DNA of 64,000 nucleotides from Calothrix sp. 336/3 (GTDB lineage Bacteria > Cyanobacteriota > Cyanobacteriia > Cyanobacteriales > Nostocaceae). The notes beneath the pieces are model-generated. The model was not told the origin of the DNA and searched no databases. It saw only the letters and a list, made by a program, of their open reading frames with translations. The position numbers and the translations under genes were made by a program. Positions 54,242-63,592 of this stretch are shown piece after piece; the stretch's first letter is position 1, and each line of letters opens with the position of its first letter. Where the stretch lies: assembly GCF_000734895.2 (NCBI RefSeq), contig NZ_CP011382.1:4132700-4196699 (forward strand), in the 5' to 3' direction.

Positions 54242-55438
54242 GTGAAAGCGATTACTCTTCTTGGCTCTACTGGTTCTATTGGTACTCAAACCTTAGATAT
54301 TGTTGCCCAAAATCCCGAAAAGTTTCGTATTGTCGGGTTAGCAGCAGGGAATAATGTGGAAATGCTGGCAGCACAAATTCGCCAGTTTCGTCCGCAAATT
54401 GCTGCAATTTGGGCAGAGGAAAAGTTACCAGCACTGAAAGCGGCAATTAGTGACTTAGAAATCCAACCAATTTTACTGGCTGGTGACTCTGGCATTATTG
54501 AAGTTGCCCGCTATGGTGACTCGGAAAGTGTGGTGACTGGGATTGTCGGTTGTGCAGGTTTACTACCAACGATCGCCGCAATTGAAGCTGGTAAAGATAT
54601 TGCCCTGGCGAATAAGGAAACCCTAATTGCTGGTGGTCCAGTAGTGTTACCCTTAGTAGAAAAGCATGGTGTAAAATTACTCCCGGCTGACTCCGAACAT
54701 TCCGCGATTTTTCAATGTCTGCAAGGAGTTCCCCAAGGTGGATTGCATAAAATTTTACTCACAGCTTCCGGTGGTGCATTCCGAGATTGGGACGCTCAAC
54801 AACTAGCAAATGTCACCGTTGCCGATGCTCTCAAACATCCTAACTGGTCGATGGGTAAGAAAATCACCGTAGACTCTGCCACCTTGATGAATAAGGGTTT
54901 AGAGGTCATTGAAGCCCATTTCCTCTTTGGTTTAGACTATGATGACATCGAAATTGTTATCCATCCCCAAAGTATTATTCATTCCTTGATTGAGTTGCAA
55001 GATACTTCAGTATTAGCCCAACTGGGTTGGCCCGATATGCGTCTCCCCTTGTTGTATGCTATGTCTTATCCCGAACGTATTTATACCAATTGGGAGCGTT
55101 TAAATTTAGTCAAGGCAGGTAATTTAACCTTCCGAGAGCCAGATCATCAAAAATATCCTTGCATGAAATTAGCATATGCGGCGGGGCGTGCAGGTGGTTC
55201 CATGCCAGCAGTTTTAAATGCAGCCAATGAGCAAGCTGTAGCCCTATTTTTAGCAGAAAAAATTCACTATTTAGATATTGCCAAGTGCATTGAAATTGTC
55301 TGCGATCGCCACCAAAACGATAACCGCAGTCATCCCAATTTAGAAGACATTTTAGCGGCAGACAAATGGGCAAGACAGGCAGTTTTAGAAGTTAGTGCAA
55401 AATTGGCACCCCCAATGCCGACTGTTTCCCTAAGATAA
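54242..55438 (+). CDS. dxr: 1-deoxy-D-xylulose-5-phosphate reductoisomerase
   Basis: A DXR enzyme of the MEP isoprenoid pathway, about 398 residues when started at GTG 54242, where the encoded KAITLLGSTGSIGTQTLDI matches the usual cyanobacterial start. The frame is open upstream to TTG 54170, and GTG codons at 54191 and 54212 are alternatives. NADPH loop GSTGSIGTQ, metal and substrate residues in LPADSEHSAIFQ, the flexible HPNWSMGKKITVDSATLMNKG loop and the C-terminal domain are complete. It starts 116 bp after the caspase-fold gene, with a one-membrane protein gene after it. Confidence 0.96.
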   Translation: MKAITLLGSTGSIGTQTLDIVAQNPEKFRIVGLAAGNNVEMLAAQIRQFRPQIAAIWAEEKLPALKAAISDLEIQPILLAGDSGIIEVARYGDSESVVTGIVGCAGLLPTIAAIEAGKDIALANKETLIAGGPVVLPLVEKHGVKLLPADSEHSAIFQCLQGVPQGGLHKILLTASGGAFRDWDAQQLANVTVADALKHPNWSMGKKITVDSATLMNKGLEVIEAHFLFGLDYDDIEIVIHPQSIIHSLIELQDTSVLAQLGWPDMRLPLLYAMSYPERIYTNWERLNLVKAGNLTFREPDHQKYPCMKLAYAAGRAGGSMPAVLNAANEQAVALFLAEKIHYLDIAKCIEIVCDRHQNDNRSHPNLEDILAADKWARQAVLEVSAKLAPPMPTVSLR

Positions 55439-55552
55439 GTATTGAGTTGATATGTAGATAGTCATAGCTTTGGGACTTATATACAAAGCTCTCAATTCTC
55501 TTCTATCTACTATCCCTAGAGCATCTATCACATCCAATAATCAATCAAAACT

Positions 55553-55741
55553 ATGATTATTACTTTAATTATTGCTTGGATAGTATTTACTATTTTAGTC
55601 AAAATTGTCAAAACAACTGTTAAAACAGCTTTTATTGCTGTGGCGGTAATTGTTTTACTCCAAATCAGCTATGGTGTCACACCCGTTGATATTTGGAATA
55701 AAATCGTCCAGTTTAACCAATCACTACCCCAGGGTAAATAA
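55553..55741 (+). CDS. Small hydrophobic protein, unknown function
   Basis: A 62-residue protein with two adjacent hydrophobic segments (about 1-18 and 26-42) and a short polar tail (VDIWNKIVQFNQSLPQGK). It lies 114 bp after dxr and ends 2 bp before the convergent GUN4-domain gene. Small membrane proteins of this form are common in cyanobacteria, but I know no family name. Confidence 0.6.
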   Translation: MIITLIIAWIVFTILVKIVKTTVKTAFIAVAVIVLLQISYGVTPVDIWNKIVQFNQSLPQGK

Positions 55742-55743
55742 CT

Positions 55744-56853
55744 TCAAAAAATAGTTCCACGGTCAATCATTGTTAAAAAGATATCAAAATCAATTCGGCA
55801 TTTATCTAATTTACCTGAACGTAACATATAAGCTAAAGGAAAATGACCTTTGGCTGCTGTTTTTGATGAGTCATACAAATCCACATAGTATAGCCAGTCT
55901 TTTTCTTTTCGCCAACCTACTAAATCGCCAAACTTTTCAATAATTTGAGAACTGTATAGATAGTAATGTGAATTAGTATATTTTTTATCTTGTAGAATTT
56001 CCTGTAAAATATCTTTTTGAATGCTAAATCCAAACTGCCCATAACTATACTTTATCCAACAATTATCTATATCTTTTAAATAGTTGTTGGGAATTACCTT
56101 GATATGGTCTTGAACTATATATTTTGGGGAGTTTTTTTTGTAATAATTATCATGAGGAAGATTTTGTTGACCTATCATACGTATAATTTTCGCTGTTTCC
56201 TTATCAGCTTCTTCCCATTTCTTCATTTGAAGTAATTCATTCAAAATGTGTAAATTCCCACCTATTACATTGGTAAAATCTTTTGAATTTGTGTAACTGT
56301 ATGATGATGTGGTGGTTTTTACTACATCTTGAGAACTTACAGAATTATTATTTTTATTATTGAAAGATTTTCTTATTCTGCGAAGAATTTTCTCTCTTCT
56401 AGGATGTTTTAATGTCTTTTCTTCTATCTCTTTGATTATTTCCTCTTCTGCATCTTCTTGCTTACAGCCTTGACTTTTCAAATATTCTACTAAATTACAA
56501 ATTTCTTTAGACAATTGTGTAAAATCATTATTAATATTAATTTGATGTCCGTGTATTTCTACACAGTCACCGTAAATATTTTCGTTATAATTGCCTCCTA
56601 CATACTGAATATTTTTCCATCTCTTGAAATATAGAAAACACCCTGTTCCGAATAACAATAAACTCACAATAATGGCGGATATCGTAACAGAGTTAGACAG
56701 AATCCAAGTGATGAGTTCTTTGAAAACTTTAACAAGCCAATCGAAAACAACCTGAGCTACCTGAAGCAAAATTACCAACAAAAAACCGTAAAAGACCTTC
56801 TCGAAAAGAGAAAGTCTATAAATAAAACGAAATGACCTTCTGATGATATTCAT
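55744..56853 (-). CDS. Membrane protein with C-terminal GUN4-like domain
   Basis: A protein of about 369 residues from ATG 56853 (a TTG two codons upstream is possible). Two hydrophobic segments lie at about 18-45 and 50-75. A small module, VGGNYNENIYGDCVEIHGHQIN, follows at about 88-110 and is shared with the next gene upstream; a helical, charged stretch comes after it. The C-terminal half (about 210-365; KWEEADKETAKIIRM, IDNCWIKYSYGQFGFSIQ, VGWRK, KGHFPLAYMLRSG) is a GUN4 domain. True GUN4 binds porphyrins and activates Mg-chelatase, but many cyanobacterial GUN4-domain proteins have other, unknown roles. Confidence 0.8.
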   Translation of the reverse strand: MNIIRRSFRFIYRLSLFEKVFYGFLLVILLQVAQVVFDWLVKVFKELITWILSNSVTISAIIVSLLLFGTGCFLYFKRWKNIQYVGGNYNENIYGDCVEIHGHQININNDFTQLSKEICNLVEYLKSQGCKQEDAEEEIIKEIEEKTLKHPRREKILRRIRKSFNNKNNNSVSSQDVVKTTTSSYSYTNSKDFTNVIGGNLHILNELLQMKKWEEADKETAKIIRMIGQQNLPHDNYYKKNSPKYIVQDHIKVIPNNYLKDIDNCWIKYSYGQFGFSIQKDILQEILQDKKYTNSHYYLYSSQIIEKFGDLVGWRKEKDWLYYVDLYDSSKTAAKGHFPLAYMLRSGKLDKCRIDFDIFLTMIDRGTIF

Positions 56854-56875
56854 TATCAAATGATGAATAATCTTG

Positions 56876-57235
56876 TTATGGTAAAGGAATTCCAGATAGT
56901 CTCAAAGCAAGTTTGATTGCTTCTATAGTTGCTTCTCCGATAAGACTACTGGTGGCAGCATTTTGTACATATTGTCCCAGTTTAACTAGCTTGCCTTTCT
57001 CTTTTGGGTCGTTTTTTGCATTATTTGCCCAATCTTTGGCTACTTTTTGTTGAGCCTCTGTTTGACTATATCCTTGGGATTGTAACTGAGTTAATAACTG
57101 TTGTATTTGAGCCGCAGCTTGGGATAAATCTTGGCTCGTGTTGATTTGGTTGCCATGTATTTCTATATAGTCACCCTGTATTGACTGGTTGAAATTACCA
57201 CCAATGTTGTATATATTTCGATTCTCTTCAGCCAT
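56876..57235 (-). CDS. Small protein sharing the GGN-IxGD-IEIHGNQIN module
   Basis: A 119-residue soluble protein. Residues about 10-32 (NIGGNFNQSIQGDYIEIHGNQIN) match the module at about residue 88 of the GUN4-domain protein encoded 22 bp downstream. The following helical part, with QLQSQGYSQTEAQQ and a KxxxDPKEKGKL stretch, also parallels it. The shared part suggests that the two proteins interact or assemble through it. The rest has no known domain. A HIP1-like CGCGATCGCG lies just upstream. Confidence 0.65.
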   Translation of the reverse strand: MAEENRNIYNIGGNFNQSIQGDYIEIHGNQINTSQDLSQAAAQIQQLLTQLQSQGYSQTEAQQKVAKDWANNAKNDPKEKGKLVKLGQYVQNAATSSLIGEATIEAIKLALRLSGIPLP

Positions 57236-57411
57236 AACAAAATAACGCGATCGCGATTTAACGACTGTATATTCTTACCATGCTATGACTATAAGTATAT
57301 GTGACAAAAATCACTATCACTCAATATCTTTACCAGTATGTTATTGTAATCGATAAGCAGTCTCGGAATGGTAAAAACCACTCCGATCGCCATCGAGAAT
57401 TTACCGCTCAA

Positions 57412-59001
57412 CTACAACGGGCGATAGACACGATAGTTAATATTGGGGAAAATATTATCCATTAATTCCACCTTCTCTAACCAACCACTATCGATTTTAC
57501 CGATTTTAATATCTTCGTAGAGTTTGTTAAACCGCAGTAGGTGCGATCGCGTTCTTCTGACTGCGTAGGGAACCATAGTTCCAGTTCGCATAATAAATGC
57601 CCAGTCGGAAGATTGTGCTAAAAGTAACTCTCTCGCCGCTTGATTTAAGGCTTTCCATTCCAAATCATCCGCCGGTTCCCTTGTGGAGATTTCAATCATC
57701 CTTTCCGCAGCTTTGTGCAGATGGGGGTAAATCCACGTATTTGTTTCGTTCAACCAATACTCGTGGAAACCTTTGTAACCCCAGCTAGACTGAGACGGAC
57801 GACATACCTGTTGGGTGGGTTCTACCCGGAGATAATCTGCTAGGTGAGTCATTTGATATGTACTTTGGTCATACCAAGATTTACGGAAGAGATAATCAAT
57901 AAACCAAGGACCCTCATACCACCAATGACCGAATAACTCAGCATCATAGGGTGAAACGATAATCGGCGGGCGCTGCATAATATTATACAGATGCTCTGCC
58001 TGACGTTCGCGGTTATACATGAAATTCGCTGCGTGTTCCGCAGATTTTTCCCGCGCCCAGTAGGGATCGTAGAGTTGCTTGTCACCTAACCCCAAGCCTC
58101 GACCAGTGATTTTGTGGTATTTAATACCAGTATTTTTCCTCTGACCATTGGGCATGATGTAGGGTTTGATGTACTCATATTCTGCTTCCCAGCCCAAATC
58201 CTTATAGAATTCCCGGTATTCCGCAGCTCCAGGATAACCAACTTCCGACGACCACACCTGCTGAGAAGACTCATGATCTCGTCCAAAGGCTGCCACACCC
58301 ATTTCTGTAAAAATTGGTGCATAGGTTCCATAGCGGGGACGGGGACGAGCGTAGAGGATACCATGTCCATCGGTGAGGAAATAGCGCAAGCCGACATCTG
58401 CCAGCATTCGCTCTAAACCCTCATAATAGGCACATTCTGGCAACCAAATTCCCCTGGGGGGACAACCAAAGGTTTCCTCATAATGTTCACAAGCTACCTG
58501 AAGTTGTGCCCACACAGCTTGGGGATACATCTTCATCAGAGGTAGGTATCCATGGGTAGCACCACAGGTAATAATTTCCAGATTATTCGAGTCTTGGTAC
58601 TGCTTGAAAGCTGTCACCAAGTCGCCCTGATAGCGTTCCCAAACTTCACGGATAGAACTGAATTCTGATGCGTAATATTCGGCTAAGTATTTCAGATGTC
58701 CATTTTCGGCGTTATGCTCACTTTCCATCTCCACCAATTCTTCTAACTTGGCGAGATGTTCATCATAGCGCTCTTGTAACAAAGGGTCACGTAGCATTGA
58801 CACTAGGGGTGGTGTCATGCTCATGGTGATTTTGAAATCAATACCGTCTCGTTTTAAGCCTTCAAATACTCGCAACAGAGGAATATAAGTTTCTGTAATA
58901 GCTTCATAGAGCCATTCTTCTTCTAATACATAGTCACTTTCTGGGTGACGAACGAAGGGTAGATGTGCATGGAGTACAAGCGCGACGTAGCCAATAGCCA
59001 T
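57412..59001 (-). CDS. GH57 family glycoside hydrolase / 1,4-alpha-glucan branching enzyme-like
   Basis: A 529-residue GH57 enzyme with the DUF1957 helical domain. LVLHAHLPFVRHPE at the start, GIWLPECAYYEGLERML (nucleophile Glu) and IVSPYDAELFGHWWYEGPWFID (acid Asp region) are the family blocks. The C-terminal part is the helical domain of archaeal and cyanobacterial branching enzymes. It likely acts on glycogen, introducing alpha-1,6 branches. It is monocistronic on the minus strand. Confidence 0.88.
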   Translation of the reverse strand: MAIGYVALVLHAHLPFVRHPESDYVLEEEWLYEAITETYIPLLRVFEGLKRDGIDFKITMSMTPPLVSMLRDPLLQERYDEHLAKLEELVEMESEHNAENGHLKYLAEYYASEFSSIREVWERYQGDLVTAFKQYQDSNNLEIITCGATHGYLPLMKMYPQAVWAQLQVACEHYEETFGCPPRGIWLPECAYYEGLERMLADVGLRYFLTDGHGILYARPRPRYGTYAPIFTEMGVAAFGRDHESSQQVWSSEVGYPGAAEYREFYKDLGWEAEYEYIKPYIMPNGQRKNTGIKYHKITGRGLGLGDKQLYDPYWAREKSAEHAANFMYNRERQAEHLYNIMQRPPIIVSPYDAELFGHWWYEGPWFIDYLFRKSWYDQSTYQMTHLADYLRVEPTQQVCRPSQSSWGYKGFHEYWLNETNTWIYPHLHKAAERMIEISTREPADDLEWKALNQAARELLLAQSSDWAFIMRTGTMVPYAVRRTRSHLLRFNKLYEDIKIGKIDSGWLEKVELMDNIFPNINYRVYRPL

Positions 59002-59303
59002 AGTATTTCCGGGTGGTACGTATGAAATTGCAGTTTGGGGATTCGGCAGAAATTAACAATATTTTAAGACTTTCTGGTAATGGTGACAGGCTTTGAAATT
59101 TGTGATTTGGGATTACTGTTTATTTAGCCTTACCAAGGTAGTTGTATCATCAAAACAGGTGCAATACTTTGATAGTCTATTCCCAAAAGGTCAAAACTGT
59201 TGTAGAGACAGGTTTTTGTATGAGCATATCCCCGAATTCTTTCAGAAGTGGGTGATACAAGTGGGAATCTCAAAATATCCGCAAGAATTTTTCTGAATCT
59301 GGT
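59002..59303. other. Divergent spacer without recognisable features
   Basis: This 302-bp region lies between the GH57 gene (minus) and the secreted protein gene (plus). It must hold both promoters. No hairpin, repeat or RNA gene is visible. Confidence 0.35.
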
Positions 59304-59993
59304 ATGGGGGATTTTTTGCTAGTGAAACTCAATTTAGCTCTATCTTGTTATTTTTTGACTACTACTGTATTGCTGACGACACCAGTACAAGCTTTACCGA
59401 ATTCACCTGTGAATGGTGAGGTAAAAACACTATCTTCGGAAAGTTCACCCCAGCTAACGTTACAGGATTTACCCCAGGGGTTTGCGGATTTACCAGGTGA
59501 TGTCAAAGCGCAAGTTATCTTGCAATTAGAGGGTTTGAGACAGATATTGAAAATTGAAAAACTGTCAGCAGATAAGGTGTTTGCCTTTATCGAACCACAA
59601 AAGTTACAAGTGGTTATGGGTTGGACGGAAAATTTGCTGACTCAACCACAACAAACTAATTTTGACGAGAATTTGCAAACTTTACAGTCACCAAAGGTTT
59701 TAGAACAGGCGATCGCCCAATTTAAGCAACAGATTCAGCAGGTTCCCGGCTTGGAATTAGCAGAATATCAATTAGTTCCCCCAGTCGGAGAAATTGGTAA
59801 TACTTCAGCAGGGATGACAATGAAACTAGTTATGCAAGGTTTACCCCTGCGTATGGATATTAAATCATTTCGTCGCGATCGCGTTGCTGTTGTCACCGCA
59901 GTTGCTTACCTAGATCAAGCAAAACCTGCTGTTAGTGTTCTGGATGTCGCAAAAACCCTAGATACACGGATTATGGAGAAGGGAAAACGCTAA
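59304..59993 (+). CDS. Secreted protein of unknown function
   Basis: A 229-residue protein with a signal peptide (LNLALSCYFLTTTVLLTTPVQAL, processing near residue 31). The ATG at 59304 or the GTG at 59322 may start it; both keep the signal. The mature part (LPQGFADLPGDVKAQVILQLEGL ... LVMQGLPLRMDIKSFRRDRVAVV) is a single soluble domain that I do not recognise but that looks like a conserved cyanobacterial periplasmic family. It precedes dapB by 247 bp with a repeat-rich spacer. Confidence 0.6.
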   Translation: MGDFLLVKLNLALSCYFLTTTVLLTTPVQALPNSPVNGEVKTLSSESSPQLTLQDLPQGFADLPGDVKAQVILQLEGLRQILKIEKLSADKVFAFIEPQKLQVVMGWTENLLTQPQQTNFDENLQTLQSPKVLEQAIAQFKQQIQQVPGLELAEYQLVPPVGEIGNTSAGMTMKLVMQGLPLRMDIKSFRRDRVAVVTAVAYLDQAKPAVSVLDVAKTLDTRIMEKGKR

Positions 59994-60011
59994 CAAAGCA
60001 AAATACTAGTA

Positions 60012-60055
60012 CCGCTACGCGGAATTCGTAATTCGTAATTCGTAATTCGTAATTA
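60012..60055. repeat. CCGC-TAC-GCGG palindrome plus AATTCGT tandem repeat
   Basis: A small palindrome CCGCTACGCGG (60012-60022) is followed by four perfect AATTCGT heptamers (60023-60050) and a partial fifth copy. Together they form the short tandem repeats typical of heterocystous cyanobacteria. The spacer continues with many ACTC-rich short repeats (about 60120-60180), such as CTACTCATTACTCC. Confidence 0.8.
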
Positions 60056-60240
60056 CTTTGCTGCAAGTGTTTCAGAAATTTGGAATAGGTGGTTTATTTT
60101 AGCCACCCTGTACTAGCCAATTCTCACCCATTACTCCCTACTCATTACTCCTTACTCATTACTCCCAACCCCTACTCATTCCCTTCCCTACCAAATTCCC
60201 CTACAATGCGCTTGTTGGGTATAAATGCATTTCTGGAATT

Positions 60241-61080
60241 ATGGCAAATCAATCTTCTTCTATTCCTGTAATCATTAATGGTGCTGCCGGCAAAATGGGA
60301 CGGGAAGTCGTCAAAGCGGTTGCTCAAGCTGATGATATGGTGTTGATGGGAGCAATTGACACCAGTCCAGAGCATCAAGGTGTGGATGCGGGAGAATTGG
60401 CAGGTTTAAGCGAACCCCTAGAAGTACCCATTACCAATCAATTAGAACCCATGTTGGGTTATGTCGCAGGTGAGAGACAGATGCAACCGGGGGTGATGGT
60501 AGATTTTACCCACCCAGATGGAGTTTATGATAATGTTCGCAGCGCGATCGCCTATGGAATTCGTCCCGTTGTCGGAACCACTGGTTTAAGTCCAGAAAAA
60601 TTGCAACAGCTGGCAGAGTTTGCCGATAAAGCTAGCACCGGATGCTTAATTATCCCTAATTTCTCCATTGGAATGGTACTCCTGCAACAAGCGGCAGTCA
60701 CTGCTTCCCAATACTTCGACCATGTGGAAATTATTGAATTGCACCACAACCAAAAAGCTGATGCACCAAGCGGTACAGCCATTCAAACGGCACAAATGCT
60801 AGGGGAGCTAGGTAAAAGTTTTAACCCTGCCCAAGTCAAAGAAGAAGAAAAAATTCCTGGAGCTAGGGGTAGTTTAGCAGGGGAAGGAATTAGAATTCAC
60901 AGCATCCGTTTACCGGGATTAATTGCCCATCAAGAAGTGATTTTCGGTGCAGCAGGGCAAATATATACCCTACGTCATGATACTAGCGATCGCGCTTGTT
61001 ATATGCCCGGTGTCCTTCTGGCAATTCGTAAGGTTCTCCAGTTAAAGTCATTAGTATATGGATTAGAAAAAATACTTTGA
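60241..61080 (+). CDS. dapB: 4-hydroxy-tetrahydrodipicolinate reductase
   Basis: A 279-residue DapB of the lysine / diaminopimelate pathway. The Rossmann start is VIINGAAGKMGREVVKAV, followed by VDFTHPDGVYDNV, TTGLSPEKL and the catalytic and substrate-binding stretch HHNQKADAPSGTA. RGSLAGEGIRIHSIRLPG is also conserved. The length is normal. The ATG at 60241 fits the NAD(P) fold start with a short leader. A short membrane-protein gene follows after 28 bp, possibly co-transcribed. Confidence 0.96.
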   Translation: MANQSSSIPVIINGAAGKMGREVVKAVAQADDMVLMGAIDTSPEHQGVDAGELAGLSEPLEVPITNQLEPMLGYVAGERQMQPGVMVDFTHPDGVYDNVRSAIAYGIRPVVGTTGLSPEKLQQLAEFADKASTGCLIIPNFSIGMVLLQQAAVTASQYFDHVEIIELHHNQKADAPSGTAIQTAQMLGELGKSFNPAQVKEEEKIPGARGSLAGEGIRIHSIRLPGLIAHQEVIFGAAGQIYTLRHDTSDRACYMPGVLLAIRKVLQLKSLVYGLEKIL

Positions 61081-61108
61081 GCCAAAATCCCCTATCCCCA
61101 ATCTAAAA

Positions 61109-61894
61109 ATGCTCGTCCCTTTAACACGTGAAAAATTCGATCAACTATTACCTGTGATTGCCTCCGGACCACAATACAAATACTACTGTGGTAAATTTTC
61201 TGATGTTTTACAACGGTTACTAATCTCAGTTGTCTGTGTGGCGATCGTCCTGCTGATCAGATATTTCCTAGCCCTAGATTTTGGTCCTATTCTCTTCCTC
61301 ATAGGGCTGTTCGGTGGATTTTATTGGTTATGGGGACCTGTATTTTGGGCAAGTATCCGCAATGCCAAATGTCGTCGATACAAGTACAGTGGTTTTTTCC
61401 GTGGTCGGATTTTAGACTGGTGGATTACTGATGAAACCATTGGTAAGCAAGAAACCGTCAACAATAAAGGTGAGTTAGTCATCGTCGAAAATCGGGAAAA
61501 ATGCTTGAACCTAGAAATAGGCGACAATACAGGATTCACTACCCAAATCAAAGCACCTCTCAAGCCTAATCATAAAGTCATTAACCGTGGTCAGGTCGTG
61601 GAAATGGTAGTCATGTCCAATCGTCCCGATCTCAGTCGTATCGAAGAAATTAGTGATGTTTACATTCCCAATCGTGATATTTGGGTGAGTGACTATCCAT
61701 ATCTGCGTCGGGACTTCTTTCCTGAAGTGAGTCGTCGCATCCGTCAACAGGAAGGTAAAAAAGAAACCAGGGACAGAAAAATAGAGGAAGAATATGACCC
61801 TAGAAATAGAGAAGATAGACCTCAAAGACGTTCCCAACCACCCAGGAGAAGATATTCTGACGAAGGAAATCGTAACAGATGGAGTCAAGAGTAA
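61109..61894 (+). CDS. Membrane protein with arginine-rich C-terminus, unknown
   Basis: A 261-residue protein with two adjacent membrane helices near residues 34-55 and 58-78. A beta-rich cytoplasmic domain follows at about 90-190 (FFRGRILDWWITDETIGKQE, CLNLEIGDNTGFTTQIKAPL), and a highly charged, arginine- and glutamate-rich tail from 205 (RRIRQQEGKKETRDRKIEEE) is probably disordered. I know it only as a hypothetical cyanobacterial type. It follows dapB by 28 bp and may share its transcript. Confidence 0.6.
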   Translation: MLVPLTREKFDQLLPVIASGPQYKYYCGKFSDVLQRLLISVVCVAIVLLIRYFLALDFGPILFLIGLFGGFYWLWGPVFWASIRNAKCRRYKYSGFFRGRILDWWITDETIGKQETVNNKGELVIVENREKCLNLEIGDNTGFTTQIKAPLKPNHKVINRGQVVEMVVMSNRPDLSRIEEISDVYIPNRDIWVSDYPYLRRDFFPEVSRRIRQQEGKKETRDRKIEEEYDPRNREDRPQRRSQPPRRRYSDEGNRNRWSQE

Positions 61895-61971
61895 TATCGG
61901 TGATTAGGAGTCACATAACCCCACCACAGATGTTCAACCGGAAATGATAGGACAGTTAGCCATGAGTCTAA

Positions 61972-62592
61972 TCAGTTTTGAAAATTTCCATAGGCTTTCC
62001 AAGCCAAGTCTATCAGTCCGTCCAGAATTGCCGCAGCCACCACCACGCATCCTTTACGACCATCAATAGTAATATTTGGTATCAGCGAATCCCTGAGATG
62101 TTCCTTAGCTTCTTCTGCACCAATAAATCCCGCAGGAGTAGCTACGATTAATGCAGGTCTGATTTCTTCTGCTTCTACTAATCGTACCAAGGAAGCCAGA
62201 GCAGTCTGGGACTGTCCAATCACAAACACTCCTTCTGGATAGCGTTTGGCTAAATTTTCTATACCCCAAGCGACTCTTGTCTTTTCTTTTTGGGGTCGTG
62301 GAGGTATGTCCATGGTGCAATATATTTCATTGGCAAAGGTATTTTGAATACTTTCAGCAATACCAACTTGTGCCATGGGAACGTCTACGATAATGGTAGT
62401 TCTTGAGGCTAAGGCTGCTGCTGCCGCTTGTAAAGCACGCTCGGAAAATTGGATTAATGATGCGTACTCAAAATCAGCTGTTGCATATATCACTCGCCTG
62501 ACGATTTCATATTCTGCGGGTGAAAAAACATGATCACCGATTTCACTATCGATGATTGCCAGACTTTGAGCATCAGTTACGTGCCATTCCAT
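61972..62592 (-). CDS. cobH: Precorrin-8X methylmutase
   Basis: A 206-residue CobH/CbiC-type enzyme of cobalamin biosynthesis that moves the C11 methyl group to C12 to give hydrogenobyrinic acid. SLAIIDSEIG, VRRVIYATADFEYA, IIVDVPMAQVGI and VATPAGFIGAEEAKE are the conserved blocks, and GRKGCVVVAAAILDGLI ends it. The ATG at 62592 agrees with the family start. It stands alone, without other cob genes in the window. No cobalamin riboswitch is seen upstream. Confidence 0.92.
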   Translation of the reverse strand: MEWHVTDAQSLAIIDSEIGDHVFSPAEYEIVRRVIYATADFEYASLIQFSERALQAAAAALASRTTIIVDVPMAQVGIAESIQNTFANEIYCTMDIPPRPQKEKTRVAWGIENLAKRYPEGVFVIGQSQTALASLVRLVEAEEIRPALIVATPAGFIGAEEAKEHLRDSLIPNITIDGRKGCVVVAAAILDGLIDLAWKAYGNFQN

Positions 62593-62791
62593 TTTGATTC
62601 AGCTTTCTGCGACTAGCATTCAGCTTAAGTGAGTCTGTGGTCAAAAGTCTATAGGATTTGAGATTTTTGATTGTGAGGATTTTTTGCTTTAAAAATTTGT
62701 ATTCTTGTTCACACCCCCAACCCCTTGCAGAAGTTGAGGATATGAAAAATTAGGGAAACGTAATAAAGCTACCCTTCGTCTGTGGTGGATA

Positions 62792-63592
62792 TTAAGTTTC
62801 TGAAGGAGTAGAACGACTCAGGATGGGCGATAAATAGGCAACTAGCGCCCCAATTAAAAAGCCTGCAATGTTACGTACTAGGGGCAACCATTCAGAAGTT
62901 CTAGATACTACTGGTCCAATACCAAAGGCAATAAATAAGATACCCCATAATGGAGAGAAGATTAAAGCCCATTGCCATGCAAATATCTGTCCTTCCCGTC
63001 GTGGTTGAGCGGCAAATCCACAAATCACTCCTCCGACGGTAGAAGTAATTAATGTGAGAATCCACTGCTCCCGTGGCAATCCTGGAACCACTCGACAACC
63101 ATTTTGACGTAGGCAGTTTTTAACTGTGTCTAAAGCTTGGATAATTGCTTGATCTTCACCCTCTTCTCGGACAAAGTATAAATTACCAAATCGAGTTTGC
63201 AACTCAATCCAAAAAGTTCGGGGTAAGTATTCATAGACTGCATCGCCAACGCTAAAGCTGAGAATATTACCCCCACGGGAATCAGCAACGAGGAGAATAC
63301 TTTTATCATCGAGTCCCCAGAAGTTAATCACCGCACGTCCTGGAGTCCGATCGTATTGGGTTAAAACTCTTAGTTTCCAACCTGTTTCTGTCTCAAATTG
63401 TTCTAAATCCTTGACTAACTTTTCCTCTTGTACACCAGTTAGAGATTTTGCTAAGTCTACAACTGGAGTGGGTGTGTCTGGTAATAAGTCAGGATTTTCG
63501 TAAGCGTGAGCGGAGGGTGTCAGCCAAATTGTCCCTGAAAGAAAAATAACTGTGACAAAAAACAAAATTCGTCGCCAAAAACTATATTGCAT
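62792..63592 (-). CDS. psb32: TPM-domain protein (Psb32-like)
   Basis: A 266-residue exported membrane protein. A signal sequence (residues about 7-30, ending SAHA) precedes the TPM domain (about 40-170: VDLAKSLTGVQEEKLVKDLEQFE, DDKSILLVADSRGGNILSF, YFVREEGEDQAIIQALDTV). Two C-terminal membrane hairpins follow (about 180-258). This matches cyanobacterial Psb32, which helps protect photosystem II against photodamage. The symbol is inferred from domain order, not from a search. Confidence 0.8.
   Translation of the reverse strand: MQYSFWRRILFFVTVIFLSGTIWLTPSAHAYENPDLLPDTPTPVVDLAKSLTGVQEEKLVKDLEQFETETGWKLRVLTQYDRTPGRAVINFWGLDDKSILLVADSRGGNILSFSVGDAVYEYLPRTFWIELQTRFGNLYFVREEGEDQAIIQALDTVKNCLRQNGCRVVPGLPREQWILTLITSTVGGVICGFAAQPRREGQIFAWQWALIFSPLWGILFIAFGIGPVVSRTSEWLPLVRNIAGFLIGALVAYLSPILSRSTPSET

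Noticed and set aside
62593..62791. Cobalamin riboswitch upstream of cobH
   Set aside because: The spacer lacks a recognisable B12-box or the multi-stem layout.
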